NCBI RefSeq assembly: GCF_900166585.1
Contig: NZ_FVZC01000007.1
Span: 248,001 to 312,000, forward strand
Length of the DNA stretch: 64,000 nt
Direction of reading: 5' to 3'
DNA from: Mesobacillus jeotgali
Lineage (GTDB): Bacteria; Bacillota; Bacilli; Bacillales; Cytobacillaceae
Shown here: piece by piece, positions 1-9,251 of the stretch
Layout: each line of letters begins with the position of its first letter
How positions within the stretch are numbered: the first letter of the stretch is position 1
Notes under the pieces: generated by a model
Database searches by the model: none
The model's input: the letters and a program-made list of their open reading frames with translations, nothing else
What the model was told of the DNA's origin: nothing
Position numbers and translations under genes: made by a program

Positions 1-270
1 GTAAATATATATAACCCATCGGCTGCAGGACGTCCTTTTCCTCTAGTCGCATTGGAAGTGGATGACTTGGAAGAAGGCCTGACTCAAGAAGTTTTTGAGG
101 CTATAAATCAACAAGGAGAACAGCAGGTTGAAGTATTCATTCTTGATGATGCCATCCCGCTGGCCAGCTCCATTGTGGAAGACACCAGACCATTTTATTT
201 CCGTGAATCGTTGGAAGAATTCCGGACGATGTTTGAGAAGGAGGTTACCGAGTGTCCAAGATTAATATAA
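1..270 (+). CDS. C-terminal part of an unrecognised protein in a type VII effector cluster
   Basis: The reading frame is open from the first base of the window and stops at 268-270, so the gene starts upstream. The visible 89 residues are acidic and soluble, with no signal peptide or membrane segment. I do not recognise the family. Its last codons overlap the GTG start of the nuclease toxin at 252, and the toxin's ribosome binding site (about 238-244) lies inside this gene, so the two are probably translationally coupled. The position suggests an accessory or chaperone-like protein of a WXG/LXG effector operon; that is inference from context only. Confidence 0.6.
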   Translation, partial: VNIYNPSAAGRPFPLVALEVDDLEEGLTQEVFEAINQQGEQQVEVFILDDAIPLASSIVEDTRPFYFRESLEEFRTMFEKEVTECPRLI

Positions 271-1586
271 AAGTGAAGCAGGTGAAGGCTGCCAACAAGG
301 AGTTAGTCAATCTAGCCTCCCGGGTCGATGGGGTTGGAAACCGGATTTCGTCCGTCAGGCATCAGGTTGATGGCAGGATAGTCTCACGAAGGAACATAGG
401 TGGGAATTTAAATGAAGCAGCTGCAAAGGTAAGAGAGGCTGAAAAGAAACTGAAGAAAATCCATCAATTCGTTGATGGATCGATGAATTTGTATGTGAAA
501 GCCGATAAGAAAGCGGACCGATTCAAGGAGCCGGAAAAGAAGTCGGTCTGGGACAAAATGAAAGACATGTTTGGAACGGCTAACGATGTTGTATCAGGAT
601 TTCGCAAAGGGGTAGCTGAAGCTGTTTTTTCAACCGTTGAAGGAATATGGAACGCCATCACCCATCCAATCGAGACTGCCAAGGGAATCGTTTATGCTGT
701 AAGTCACCCCGTGGAAACCGCAAAAAGTATCTGGAAGTCGATATCAGACTCCTGGAAAAATGACGTCATAAACGGCGATGCCAAAAGCCGATCACAGTGG
801 TTTGGCCGCGCCATAGGAGAAGTCGCCCTTGCGATCATCGGCACCAAAGGCGTCGACAAGGCTGTGAAAATGGCTAAAGGTGCTAAGGTTGTGGAGGAAG
901 CTGGGGGAGTTCGGATTGTTAAGCCGGGGACTATTGAGAAGAAGGACAGCGGTGCAGCAGTTGAAAAACGTGTGACTCGTGGAAAAAAGGACAATGGAGT
1001 GGGTATTGGAAAACAAGAAGTACTCCATAAGATAGACGGAAAAGTGGGAATTGGGGATAATGGTAAGAGTACTATTATTAAGGATGTTAAAGAAGTCGAT
1101 TTTGGTAATCATATAATAAAGGGTAAAAATGGAAAGAAATACTTACTACCCAATACAAGGTATATTACAGATGTTAACTATAAATACACTACCGATGAGC
1201 TTGGTCGCATTATGTATGTAAATGCGCCGGAACTTATATTAAAAAAAGGGGAGCGAAATAAATATGCCCAGGCAACTGTTGGAGGAATTGATAGACTCCC
1301 AGATGATGATGGTGGGCATCTAATTGCTGCTCAATTTAATGGACCAGGAGACATTGATAACCTTGTCCCTCAAAATAGTCAGATTAATAGACGAGGCGGA
1401 AAGTGGTATGAAATGGAGATGGAATGGGCGAATGCATTAAAGGAAATTCCCCCAAAGAAAGTTTCCGTAGCGATAGAGCCCCATTATATAGATAATTCTC
1501 TCAGACCTGATAAATTTAAAGTAACTTATCAGATTGAGGGTGAGTTACCAGTAAGGAAAAGGATTAAGAACAAATCTGGAGGTTGA
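252..1586 (+). CDS. Type VII secretion polymorphic toxin with C-terminal DNA/RNA non-specific endonuclease domain
   Basis: This 444-residue protein starts at a GTG eight bases after GAAGGAGG. Residues 1-110 are a charged helical WXG/LXG-like region. Residues 130-215 contain two HPIETAK/HPVETAK repeats and an alanine-rich stretch typical of pre-toxin regions. Residues 235-262 are a linker that recurs in the orphan cassette at 12942. The C-terminal 120 residues carry the Endonuclea_NS_2-type signature: DGGH with catalytic H356, then N370, Q374 and N379 in the DNLVPQNSQIN stretch. Known relatives (Bacillus YeeF/YxiD types) degrade nucleic acids in competitors after type VII export. The next gene encodes its immunity protein, which supports the call. 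Confidence 0.85.
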   Translation: MSKINIKVKQVKAANKELVNLASRVDGVGNRISSVRHQVDGRIVSRRNIGGNLNEAAAKVREAEKKLKKIHQFVDGSMNLYVKADKKADRFKEPEKKSVWDKMKDMFGTANDVVSGFRKGVAEAVFSTVEGIWNAITHPIETAKGIVYAVSHPVETAKSIWKSISDSWKNDVINGDAKSRSQWFGRAIGEVALAIIGTKGVDKAVKMAKGAKVVEEAGGVRIVKPGTIEKKDSGAAVEKRVTRGKKDNGVGIGKQEVLHKIDGKVGIGDNGKSTIIKDVKEVDFGNHIIKGKNGKKYLLPNTRYITDVNYKYTTDELGRIMYVNAPELILKKGERNKYAQATVGGIDRLPDDDGGHLIAAQFNGPGDIDNLVPQNSQINRRGGKWYEMEMEWANALKEIPPKKVSVAIEPHYIDNSLRPDKFKVTYQIEGELPVRKRIKNKSGG

Positions 1587-1592
1587 CAATAG

Positions 1593-2084
1593 ATGGATTT
1601 TGAAACGAAATTAAACATGTTATATCAAAATTTAACACAAACAATCAGTGATTCAATCCCTACAGAATGGAAAGAATTCTATTTTCAAGGTGAGGTTCAA
1701 AATGGAGATGGGGGAGTGTTTTTTTTCTTCAATACTATAGATAATGATGAGTATAAGTATAGTTATTATATTCCTGAAATATATAATGTAAATAGAGACG
1801 CATATGAAGAGTATGAGGATGAAATATTTGATCTGACAGTTGAATTGCAAGAAACATTCATTGAAAATGACCAGGATCCATGGTTTTCTATAAATATAAT
1901 TGTGGACGCAGAAAGACAACTGAAAGTTTACTTTGATTATACAAACTGGTCAGCAACAGAGTTTGGACCTACAGCACGGATAAAATATTTTCAATATAAA
2001 TATATGAAAAAAGTTCCAGAGAATAAAAAAGACCGTGAGTTAGTTGAAAGAATGAAAGAGTATGAGGAAGCTAATAGATACTAG
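1593..2084 (+). CDS. YezG/DUF600-family immunity protein
   Basis: This 163-residue acidic soluble protein starts six bases after the toxin stop, behind a GGAGG site inside the toxin's 3' end. It has the family hallmarks: a negatively charged N-terminal half and the YFDYTNW...FGPTARIKYFQYKY region near residues 120-145. YezG-type proteins are the cognate antitoxins of YeeF-like nuclease effectors, so it most likely neutralises the endonuclease encoded just upstream. Strong family resemblance; the exact pairing is inferred from adjacency. Confidence 0.8.
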   Translation: MDFETKLNMLYQNLTQTISDSIPTEWKEFYFQGEVQNGDGGVFFFFNTIDNDEYKYSYYIPEIYNVNRDAYEEYEDEIFDLTVELQETFIENDQDPWFSINIIVDAERQLKVYFDYTNWSATEFGPTARIKYFQYKYMKKVPENKKDRELVERMKEYEEANRY

Positions 2085-2210
2085 TATATTTGTGGAAATC
2101 TTCAACATTTGAAAATATATTTGGGGTTACAACTTATTTTTCCAGATCCTAAGACAGGCGAGACGGTTCTAGTGATTCAATTTAGTGGGGATTACAATTA
2201 CACGAGATAA
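2085..2210 (+). pseudogene. Remnant C-terminus of an unidentified protein
   Basis: Directly after the immunity stop there is a 41-codon frame with no start codon or ribosome binding site. Its tail (FPDPKTGETVLVIQFSGDY) reads like the end of a globular protein. It is probably debris from an earlier toxin or immunity gene. I cannot name the family. Confidence 0.3.
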
Positions 2211-2278
2211 GCTATCATGCTTGTCTCTTTTTTAAATACAGTGAAAAGATGCTCCTTTTTATATCGGAGGTACCTAAA

Positions 2279-2718
2279 ATGTCAAATGAGATTTTAAATA
2301 TTGAGTATGTACTACAGAATGGCGGGGATTTTGAAGAAGAATTGGGATTTGGAGGACCATTCGATCAAGGAATTGTGGAATACACCGAAGCTGGTGAAGA
2401 AAAATTATTTACTGGCTTAGCTTACGAGTTATTTGAAAATGGAAATGTCGAGAGTTACTTCTTCGTCGAAAATGGAGTAAAACATGGTGCCAGTGTTACT
2501 TTCTACCCTAATGGAAATATAAAAAGAATAAATAATATGGACCAAGGCGCTGCACAAGGATACCAAGTTGAATATTTTGAGAATAAAAAAAATATGAGTC
2601 AGAATGTATTGCTGGGCGTGAGATGAAGTATATAAAGTATGATGAAAATGGAAATATAGTAGATCAAAAAAAAGAACCAAGTGAATCAGACTTGAAATAT
2701 TCAAAAAGATATGAGTAG
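2279..2718 (+). pseudogene. ywqK: YwqK-like antitoxin, frameshifted in an A8 tract
   Basis: Translation begins at ATG 2279 behind AGGAGG (the longer frame from 2249 lacks a site). The protein has MORN/YwqK-type repeats (GLAYELFENGNVESYFF, HGASVTFYPNGNIKRI). The frame ends early at 2626, while the expected C-terminus (YESECIAGREMKYIKYDENG) continues in another frame to TAG 2716-2718. Adding one A to the run of eight at 2585-2592 restores a continuous protein of about 146 residues. YwqK is the antitoxin encoded between ywqJ and ywqL in B. subtilis. The shift may be real decay, phase variation or a sequencing error. Confidence 0.75.
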
Positions 2719-2726
2719 GAAGCCAA

Positions 2727-3401
2727 ATGGATATCGGAAAATTAAATGCTATACAGAATGAGTTAAAGACTAACATTCATTTAACAAATGGATTTCACAT
2801 GAGCGAGCTATCTCTAGTAGCAGGGGTTGACCTTGCTTATTGGAGTGAGAATAAAGTCGATTACTGTGTGTGTTGTATTGTGGTTATAGATTACAACACC
2901 AAAGAAGTTATAGAGCAAGTTGAGTATGTAGGCGAAGTTGAATTTCCGTATATTACAGGGTATTTGGCTTTTCGTGAACTACCTTTTATTTTAAAGGCAG
3001 TTGAGCAATTGAAAAATATCCCAGACCTATATATGTTTGATGGTAATGGTTATTTGCATAGTCGTCACATGGGTATTGCATCTCATGCCTCGTTCCACTT
3101 AAGGAAGCCTACCATAGGGGTTGCAAAAACATATTTAAAGATAGAAAATGTTGATTTTACGATACCAGAAAATGTAGTAGGGGCGTATACAGATATTATT
3201 ATAAATAGAGAAGTTTATGGACGAGCATTGAGAACAAGAGTGAATGTTAAACCTATTTTCGTTTCATGTGGAAATTGGATTGACATAGAAACTGCTACTC
3301 AGATTACAATGCATTTTGTAGAGAAAGATAGCCGTCTGCCTATTACTATAAGATTTGCGGATTTAGCCACACATGAAGCGAGAAGAAAATATTACAAGTG
3401 A
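2727..3401 (+). CDS. nfi: Endonuclease V (deoxyinosine 3' endonuclease), YwqL-like
   Basis: This 224-residue protein has the endonuclease V layout: GVDLAYW with metal ligand D35, the FRELPF block with the conserved Glu (about 89), DGNGYLHSRHMGIASH with the second Asp (about 105), and the GVAKTYLK lysine. The enzyme cleaves DNA or RNA next to inosine. It starts nine bases after the ywqK remnant with AGGAAG as ribosome binding site. The order ywqK-ywqL is the one found in B. subtilis, so this is conserved synteny rather than a defence novelty. The length is normal for the family. Confidence 0.88.
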   Translation: MDIGKLNAIQNELKTNIHLTNGFHMSELSLVAGVDLAYWSENKVDYCVCCIVVIDYNTKEVIEQVEYVGEVEFPYITGYLAFRELPFILKAVEQLKNIPDLYMFDGNGYLHSRHMGIASHASFHLRKPTIGVAKTYLKIENVDFTIPENVVGAYTDIIINREVYGRALRTRVNVKPIFVSCGNWIDIETATQITMHFVEKDSRLPITIRFADLATHEARRKYYK

Positions 3402-3547
3402 TCCATAATATGAACCTTGATTGCCTAAAAAGTGGACAAATGGAAGGATCTTGAATATTAAAAAGCACCTTTGAAACAGCAGACCGCTTTCTCTTTGGTT
3501 TTAAAAGAGTTTTCCTTTAATGTCATTGGTTGGAAGCAGGTGTACTT

Positions 3548-4381
3548 ATGAATGAAACTGAAAACCTTATGAATAGTATATGGTTTGGAGAGAAATCAAG
3601 GCTATCCCAATCTGATATCAAAGATATAATTTTAAATGCTAAGACGGAAAGGGATGTTTTACTTAACTTAATTGAATTATATAAAATAGGGGACTTTGCT
3701 CAAAAACCATTATTAATTCAGTTGATGAATCAGACTAAGGATGAAGCTGTTTTGAATTTATGCATTAGAGTTTTTATGTCTATAGCCACACATGATGACT
3801 TTAGGGATTCAAATAACCTTCGATTCCTTAGTGAAGGTACTGAAGAAACAATTAACACTTTTGCATCTGCTGCTACAACTTCTCTTTCTTTGGAGATAAT
3901 TCCGTACTTATTGGCATTACTTGAAGAATGGGAAGATATTATTGAAACAGCTAGTATAATTAAAGATTCTATCGACTTTTTCCTTGATTTTGAACAGCAC
4001 ATCGGGGAAGAACCTACCGTAGAAGAGATTGGTGAATTCTATTTCGAGTTTAGTGATCATAATGATCCGAACCGTTATTATTTTCAACAAAATCTAGCGT
4101 TTCCTGGAGATTTAGCTAAAAAGTTAATTCAGAGAGTTATGATTGCAGCAAATAAGGGGGAATTGTTAAAGCTGGAATTGATTCCTTCATTATTATCTAT
4201 TTGGACGGGGAAAAAAGTGCCATTTGGGGGAAAGGGCGTCGATAAGCGGATCGATGTATTAGCGACAGCCATATTCCATTCCATGACGACCGAAGAGCTG
4301 CTTGATTTAGATCTGGCGTATGCTCCCCCTTATAACGGGGTGTGGGACCCTGTTCAGCAGGCGGCTAGGAGGGTGGAGTAG
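3548..4381 (+). CDS. Imm47-like immunity protein fused to the C-terminal fragment of a CoA-disulfide reductase
   Basis: The best start is ATG 3548 after GCAGGTG. Residues 1 to about 225 are an acidic all-helical protein resembling the Imm47 family of toxin immunity proteins. From about 4230 the sequence changes character: [14 protein letters not shown]...[23 protein letters not shown] is the recognisable C-terminal dimerisation segment of CoA-disulfide reductase/NADH oxidase-type flavoproteins, in frame to the stop. Codon use becomes more GC-rich there. I infer that recombination joined an orphan immunity gene to a truncated cdr gene. The tail cannot be catalytic because the FAD and NADH domains are missing. 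Confidence 0.65.
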   Translation: MNETENLMNSIWFGEKSRLSQSDIKDIILNAKTERDVLLNLIELYKIGDFAQKPLLIQLMNQTKDEAVLNLCIRVFMSIATHDDFRDSNNLRFLSEGTEETINTFASAATTSLSLEIIPYLLALLEEWEDIIETASIIKDSIDFFLDFEQHIGEEPTVEEIGEFYFEFSDHNDPNRYYFQQNLAFPGDLAKKLIQRVMIAANKGELLKLELIPSLLSIWTGKKVPFGGKGVDKRIDVLATAIFHSMTTEELLDLDLAYAPPYNGVWDPVQQAARRVE

Positions 4382-4474
4382 GTGGGTGAATGGATACGAG
4401 GGTATGATTCTGGTAAGTTTCAGCTAGCCGCTGGTAATTTAGAATGCAATAAAACAAATATAGATACAAAGAGA

Positions 4475-4509
4475 ACGATAAGCAGTCACTTTCCTTATCG
4501 TATTTTTTT
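4475..4509 (+). terminator. Rho-independent terminator
   Basis: ACGATAAG (4475-4482) pairs with CTTATCGT (4494-4501) and is followed by a run of T. It closes the effector/immunity region. Confidence 0.8.
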
Positions 4510-4602
4510 GCTCTAATTTTATTGTGTCTTTTTTAAGAGGCGTTCTACTAGCCCTTTCAAGTATAATTAGAATAAACAAATATACAGAATGGAGGTCATC
4601 CG

Positions 4603-5148
4603 ATGAAGTTAAAACTATCTGATGTAAAAAAGAAATTAAAAGAATATGACCAAAAAGAACTGATTCAATTGATTTCGGAGTTATACAAAAACAGTAAGGA
4701 AGTACAAACGTATATGGACGTTCGACTCCGAGGGGACGATGCGGTTGATGATTTGTTTACTCAAACCAAGAAAAAGATAAAGGATGAGTTTTTCCCGGAT
4801 CGAGGGCATGGGAAACTCCGTTTGAGTCAAGCGAAAAAGTCAATATCCGAGTTTGAAAAAATGACTGGCGATAAATTTAAGAAAACAGAATTGATGCTTT
4901 ATTATGTTGAACAAGGTGTTGAGTTTACGAATTCATTCGGAGATATTGATGAAAGTTTTTACAATAGCATGGTCTCCATGTATGAAAAGGTCACAAGCGT
5001 ATGCGCCCGGGAGGAAGAATACTATCATGCTTTGGCCGATCGTCTGCTTCGAGTTGTTACTGATACTGAAGACATCGGTTGGGGCTTTCCCGATGCCTTA
5101 GCTTATTTATACTATGATATGGGATATATTGAAGAAGAGGATGAATAA
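4603..5148 (+). CDS. DUF6155-family protein
   Basis: A 181-residue soluble helical protein behind GGAGG. The pattern KLRLSQAKKSISEFEKM near residue 70 and the acidic tail fit the DUF6155 family, whose function is unknown. No signal peptide or membrane segment. It lies alone between a terminator and a separately spaced small gene, with its own TATA-rich upstream region. Confidence 0.65.
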   Translation: MKLKLSDVKKKLKEYDQKELIQLISELYKNSKEVQTYMDVRLRGDDAVDDLFTQTKKKIKDEFFPDRGHGKLRLSQAKKSISEFEKMTGDKFKKTELMLYYVEQGVEFTNSFGDIDESFYNSMVSMYEKVTSVCAREEEYYHALADRLLRVVTDTEDIGWGFPDALAYLYYDMGYIEEEDE

Positions 5149-5213
5149 ATCAAAGCGGGACTTAGAAACGGTATAATGTCTCAATAACTATATAATCACT
5201 AAGAGGTATCATA

Positions 5214-5612
5214 ATGGCAAAAAAGAATGGGAATTTAGGGCCAAGGCGAAAACGGATGAAACGAGAAGCCAGGCTTCAAAGTGCAAAATCGTGGTTAGTG
5301 AGTTACGAAGGGGAAAATGTCGTTAAATCTTACAGTAAGTGGTTCGCTGTTGATCCGGTTTGTGCGATAAAGGAACTGGAACTATTGGGACTTCGTTTTT
5401 CTGAAAAACAGAAAATGAACGTTTTATTTGGTCAAGAGAACAGGATTAGGCAAAAACAGCTTTTAAAAGTCAGGAGATTGCAAAAAGACCGAGAGCAGGA
5501 ATGGGAGGACCATGATGAAGGGTTCGTATTTATCGAGGACTTCACCGAGGGAGGCGCTCCGTTTGGGATTACATATGAGGAACTGGGAGAAATACGGAGC
5601 AAGGGGATGTAG
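5214..5612 (+). CDS. Conserved hypothetical basic protein
   Basis: A 132-residue protein with a strongly basic N-terminus (PRRKRMKREARLQSAK) and an acidic C-terminal third. It starts with ATG 5214 after AAGAGG. I do not recognise the family. It is 65 bases downstream of the DUF6155 gene in the same direction and could be co-transcribed. The basic N-terminus could bind nucleic acid, but nothing else supports that. Confidence 0.55.
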   Translation: MAKKNGNLGPRRKRMKREARLQSAKSWLVSYEGENVVKSYSKWFAVDPVCAIKELELLGLRFSEKQKMNVLFGQENRIRQKQLLKVRRLQKDREQEWEDHDEGFVFIEDFTEGGAPFGITYEELGEIRSKGM

Positions 5613-5732
5613 CTTTCGCTTCTTGGTGCTCGTTAGTTAAACAACTGAATTTTTTAAATCCTATAATTTCTAGGATTTAATTAAAGATCACACCCAAATC
5701 AACATAAAAGCAAGCAATGGGGAATAAGTGAA

Positions 5733-5774
5733 CTGCACCCCGATTGTTAGGTATGTCTGACAATTGGGGTGCAG
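5733..5774. repeat. 15-bp inverted repeat in a gene-free stretch
   Basis: CTGCACCCCGATTGT (5733-5747) pairs with ACAATTGGGGTGCAG (5760-5774), 14 of 15 positions plus one G-T. There is no T tail, so it is not a typical terminator. It could be a solo end of a lost mobile element. The rest of 5613-5954 shows nothing recognisable. Confidence 0.5.
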
Positions 5775-5954
5775 TCGACCGTTCATCTGCTTCCCTACGT
5801 CTCGCCTGACTTGGTTTTTGTTAATTGTGACTTGCTTCACAAATTTTAAAATTAAAAAGAACCCCTTTATATTGAATCAGCAGCTAAAGATAATCTAATA
5901 ATTTCTTCTCTATTTCCTCCTAAAGTATAAGAGCTTCCGATAAGTTCAGTGGGA

Positions 5955-7055
5955 TTATCGAAATTCTACATCATATATTTCGAGTTTGTACCAAGTAAAT
6001 ACCTCTTCACCTAATACCCATGATACATTGAGTTTAGTTGGAATTTTTACTCCGTTAACAACATTGTTCTCTTTCACTTCACCTATACATTCAATACGTT
6101 CAGCATTTTTATCGCTTTCTTTAAATCTTAAAGCACTGATTTTTAATAATTCTCCGTTTTCATTAAAATAATAAATTGCTGAACCCGTAGTCCCTTTATA
6201 ATTCATTGTTGCTTTTGCGGTGTTTCCATCAATACTTTCCCAATTAATATAATCATTTAATGCTGCTGAAGGGTACCAGGGTAATTCCATTAAATACCTC
6301 TGAAGTGTTGATTGATTTACTTTTTTGTTATTAGTAACATTCACCACCGGTATCAATGATCCTATTTTCATCAACATTCTACCTTCTCCGTTGATAAAAA
6401 AGTCCCTGCCTGCCACACTTACAAATGGAAACATATCCATTTTCACCTTCCAGAGAAATGCAGGGTCATCAGTTGTTATATACTGTTCAGCAACAGCATC
6501 GTACCATTTTTCTTGATCAGGTTTTAGTTTCATTTTTCCTTTCTGTTTAAAATAAACAGAATTAACTTTTTCTCTTCCTATCAAACCAATATTGTGTACC
6601 CATTTTTGGACTGGAAGGGGTAAGGGAGTTATCGTTTCTTCTGTAATTATTTGAATTTCTTTGGTAGAGAAATTCGAATTATTCATTTTTCTTAAGTCCA
6701 AATCCACTTGATAATTAAATCTCCAAACAGAGAACCCAATTATTATGGCAATGAAAATAATAATATTTGGTATAGTGCCAAATTTAGCATCTTGCCATGT
6801 CATTAGTATAAGGATTTGGGAAGTCATAACTGCAATTACTGCAGGGATAATCCACCACTCCATCTTAAGAAGGTAAGAAACTGCTACAAATACAAAAAGT
6901 AAAGTTGCAAATAGCCAAAATACACCAATAATCTTTGGAATACCTTGAGTGATCGCATTAATTTCCGCAAAACCAAATGATTTTAACCAGCCCATTATAT
7001 GTATAAGGCCATGAAATAACATTAAGATGAAAAATAGAATACTCATACTATTCAT
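5955..7055 (-). CDS. DUF6544-family membrane protein
   Basis: A 366-residue protein. Residues 1-115 contain four hydrophobic segments (starting SILFFILMLFHGLIHIMGW). From residue 135 follows a soluble domain with PLPLPVQKWVHNIG, KMKLKPDQEKWYDA and the NEDG-free C-terminal beta-rich part typical of DUF6544 proteins of unknown function. It is transcribed alone on the minus strand. Its start has GGGATGAA upstream. Confidence 0.65.
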   Translation of the reverse strand: MNSMSILFFILMLFHGLIHIMGWLKSFGFAEINAITQGIPKIIGVFWLFATLLFVFVAVSYLLKMEWWIIPAVIAVMTSQILILMTWQDAKFGTIPNIIIFIAIIIGFSVWRFNYQVDLDLRKMNNSNFSTKEIQIITEETITPLPLPVQKWVHNIGLIGREKVNSVYFKQKGKMKLKPDQEKWYDAVAEQYITTDDPAFLWKVKMDMFPFVSVAGRDFFINGEGRMLMKIGSLIPVVNVTNNKKVNQSTLQRYLMELPWYPSAALNDYINWESIDGNTAKATMNYKGTTGSAIYYFNENGELLKISALRFKESDKNAERIECIGEVKENNVVNGVKIPTKLNVSWVLGEEVFTWYKLEIYDVEFR

Positions 7056-7187
7056 CCCTTCTTACACCAATATCTTCAAAAACATAATACAATTATATAA
7101 AAGCAGAAAGGGAACGAAATTTTAACAATATTATGAATATTTTATTATCACTCATCTGCTATGGTGAGCATAGGGAAGAATCGCCGC

Positions 7188-7224
7188 GACAGTTCTCTTG
7201 TTCTTTTTGAACAGGAGAACTGTC
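7188..7224. repeat. 16-bp inverted repeat of the GACAGTTCTC family
   Basis: GACAGTTCTCTTGTTC (7188-7203) faces GAACAGGAGAACTGTC (7209-7224), 15 of 16 positions paired, followed by a T-rich stretch. It resembles the ends of the small palindromic elements scattered through the window and may also stop transcription. Confidence 0.55.
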
Positions 7225-7311
7225 TTTCTTTCGTCTGAATTAATAATTTATTAATAATTTCATAAGAGCATTTTAGAGTTTGGGTGGAAAAATAGGGAGT
7301 GAAGGGAGGCA

Positions 7312-8229
7312 ATGATAATGAAAAAACCGATTGTTGAGATAAAGAATGTAATCAAAGTCATTGGCAATAAGACGATTATTCAGGGGATCAGCATGGATAT
7401 ATATCCTGGTGAGGTATTTGGTTTTCTAGGTCCCAATGGGGCGGGGAAGACGACGACTATCAGGATGCTGGTTGGATTAATGGGCATCACGGAAGGTGAG
7501 GTACTGATCAATGGTTTCAGCATCGAGAAGAACTTTGAGAAGGCGATTTCGCATGTTGGCGGAATCATTGAAAACCCGGAGATGTACAAGTTCCTATCGG
7601 GTTACAACAATTTGCTTCAATATGCACGGATGCTGCGAGATCCTGTGAAAAAGGAAAGGATCGATGAAATTGTAAAGCTTGTGGGCCTTGAAAAACGGAT
7701 TCATGAGAAGGTCCGGGATTATTCGCTTGGAATGAGGCAGAGGCTTGGTCTTGCGCAAGCGCTGCTCCATTCTCCGGCTTTACTGATCCTGGATGAACCT
7801 ACAAATGGCCTTGACCCTGGAGGTATCCGTGAAATCCGGACATATATTCGCAAGATTGCCCATGAGGCAGGGATTGCCGTTTTTGTTTCAAGTCATATGC
7901 TTTCAGAGATGGAGCTGATGTGTGACCGGATTGGTATTATCCAGGATGGCAGGCTGGTCAGCGTTGAAACGATTGGTGATTTTGTAGGAGATAAAGTGAA
8001 TACAGCGTTAGAAATCGAACCGATGGAAAAAGCCAGGGAATTTGTAGGAAAAACGTTCCCTGAGATGAATCCAGAAGTAAAGGGAAAACACTTATTAGTT
8101 TCAGCCAGCCGTGATAAGCTTCCAGCCCTTGTTAAGGAATTGGCGGCACATGATTTCGAAATTTATGAAATTTCTTCTGGAAATAAGACGCTGGAGGAAA
8201 AATTTCTGGAAATAACGGAGGAGAAATAA
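7312..8229 (+). CDS. ABC transporter ATP-binding protein, BcrA-like
   Basis: A 305-residue ATPase with Walker A GPNGAGKT (about 42-49), Q-loop region, signature YSLGMRQRLGLAQALLH, Walker B LLILDEPTNGLDP and the H-loop SSHML. A C-terminal domain of about 85 residues follows, as in bacitracin/lantibiotic-resistance exporters (BcrA, NatA). It is followed without a gap by its permease and then by a two-component system, the usual layout of antimicrobial-peptide or cell-envelope stress detoxification modules. The substrate is not known. RBS GGGAGG; ATG 7312 or 7318. Confidence 0.85.
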   Translation: MIMKKPIVEIKNVIKVIGNKTIIQGISMDIYPGEVFGFLGPNGAGKTTTIRMLVGLMGITEGEVLINGFSIEKNFEKAISHVGGIIENPEMYKFLSGYNNLLQYARMLRDPVKKERIDEIVKLVGLEKRIHEKVRDYSLGMRQRLGLAQALLHSPALLILDEPTNGLDPGGIREIRTYIRKIAHEAGIAVFVSSHMLSEMELMCDRIGIIQDGRLVSVETIGDFVGDKVNTALEIEPMEKAREFVGKTFPEMNPEVKGKHLLVSASRDKLPALVKELAAHDFEIYEISSGNKTLEEKFLEITEEK

Positions 8230-9180
8230 ATGACCCATTTTTCAAGATTAATTCATAATGAGAATATAAAAATCTACAAACGTACCGGTACATGGGTGAT
8301 GATTGGAATCCTGGTACTCGTCGTAGCCCTGGTTGGGATTTTTACAAAGTTTGTATTAGACCCTGGCAGCAATGCGGACTGGAAGTCGCAGCTGAGCGCT
8401 GAAAATGCCCAAATGTCAGAGAATCTAGAATCTGCACCAATGCTTGAAGCGCAGAAGCGATTGTTGAAGGAAAGGATTGCCTTAAATCAGTATCGGATCG
8501 AACATGATTTGTCGCCAATTGAACAAGATTCACTTTGGGGTTACATGGTTGATGCCACGACATTTACTGGGCTTGCGGCTCTATTTACGATAGTCATTGC
8601 GGCCGGCATGGTAGCAAGTGAATTTTCCTGGGGAACGGTCAAGCTTCTGCTCATTCGCCCTGTAAGCAGGACGAAAATCCTCATGGCAAAATACACATCG
8701 ACCTTGTTATTCGCACTCTTGATGCTTGTTTTATTATTTAGTTCATCTTTCCTGTTCGGCATCCTATTTTTCGGTTTCAGCGGAACGGAGGCGCCTTATC
8801 TTGCTTATAGCAATGGAAGGGTCGTCGAGCAGAATATGGTCACACATATTATTGAACTCTTTGCATTCAGGAGCATTGATCTGGTCATGATGGTGACACT
8901 CGCTTTCATGATATCAACTGTATTTCGAAGCAGCTCGCTAGCCATCGGGATCTCCTTGTTCCTTATGTTCACAGGTCCGCAGTTAGTCCAGCTGTTAAGC
9001 CAGTATGACTGGGCAAAATACATCCTTTTTGCCAATACGGAACTTCAGCAATACACAACGGGAACACCGATTGTTGAAGGGATGACGATGACATTCTCAA
9101 TCGTCACGCTCCTGATCTACTTTTTGCTGTTTGCCTTCCTATCTCTGTTCATTTTCAACAAGCGTGACGTTGCAGCCTAA
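8230..9180 (+). CDS. ABC-2 type transporter permease
   Basis: A 316-residue integral membrane protein. One transmembrane segment near residues 16-38 is followed by an extracytoplasmic loop of about 70 residues, then five further segments between 110 and 312. It starts directly after the ATPase stop, with GGAGGAGAAATAA as ribosome binding site overlapping that stop. It is the membrane partner of the BcrA-like ATPase. The SWGTVKLLLIRPVSRTKIL block after the second segment is typical of ABC-2 permeases. Confidence 0.82.
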   Translation: MTHFSRLIHNENIKIYKRTGTWVMIGILVLVVALVGIFTKFVLDPGSNADWKSQLSAENAQMSENLESAPMLEAQKRLLKERIALNQYRIEHDLSPIEQDSLWGYMVDATTFTGLAALFTIVIAAGMVASEFSWGTVKLLLIRPVSRTKILMAKYTSTLLFALLMLVLLFSSSFLFGILFFGFSGTEAPYLAYSNGRVVEQNMVTHIIELFAFRSIDLVMMVTLAFMISTVFRSSSLAIGISLFLMFTGPQLVQLLSQYDWAKYILFANTELQQYTTGTPIVEGMTMTFSIVTLLIYFLLFAFLSLFIFNKRDVAA

Positions 9181-9200
9181 GGTTAACTATGGTATGAAAG

Positions 9201-9228
9201 AGGAAACCGGATTCAACGGTTTCCTTTA
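9201..9228 (+). terminator. Hairpin between ABC operon and two-component system
   Basis: GGAAACCG (9202-9209) pairs with CGGTTTCC, followed by TTTATTTTA. Confidence 0.65.
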
Positions 9229-9251
9229 TTTTATTAAATAGGATGGTACCA

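Noticed and set aside
2727..3401. Endonuclease V as part of a new defence system
   Set aside because: The ywqK-ywqL order is conserved in B. subtilis, so it is ordinary synteny for this group.
252..3401. A complete type VII secretion system
   Set aside because: Only effector, immunity and accessory genes are in the window; no EssC, EsaA, EssB or WXG100 core genes were seen.
5733..5774. Rho-independent terminator
   Set aside because: Strong stem but no T run on either strand, and no gene end within 100 bases.
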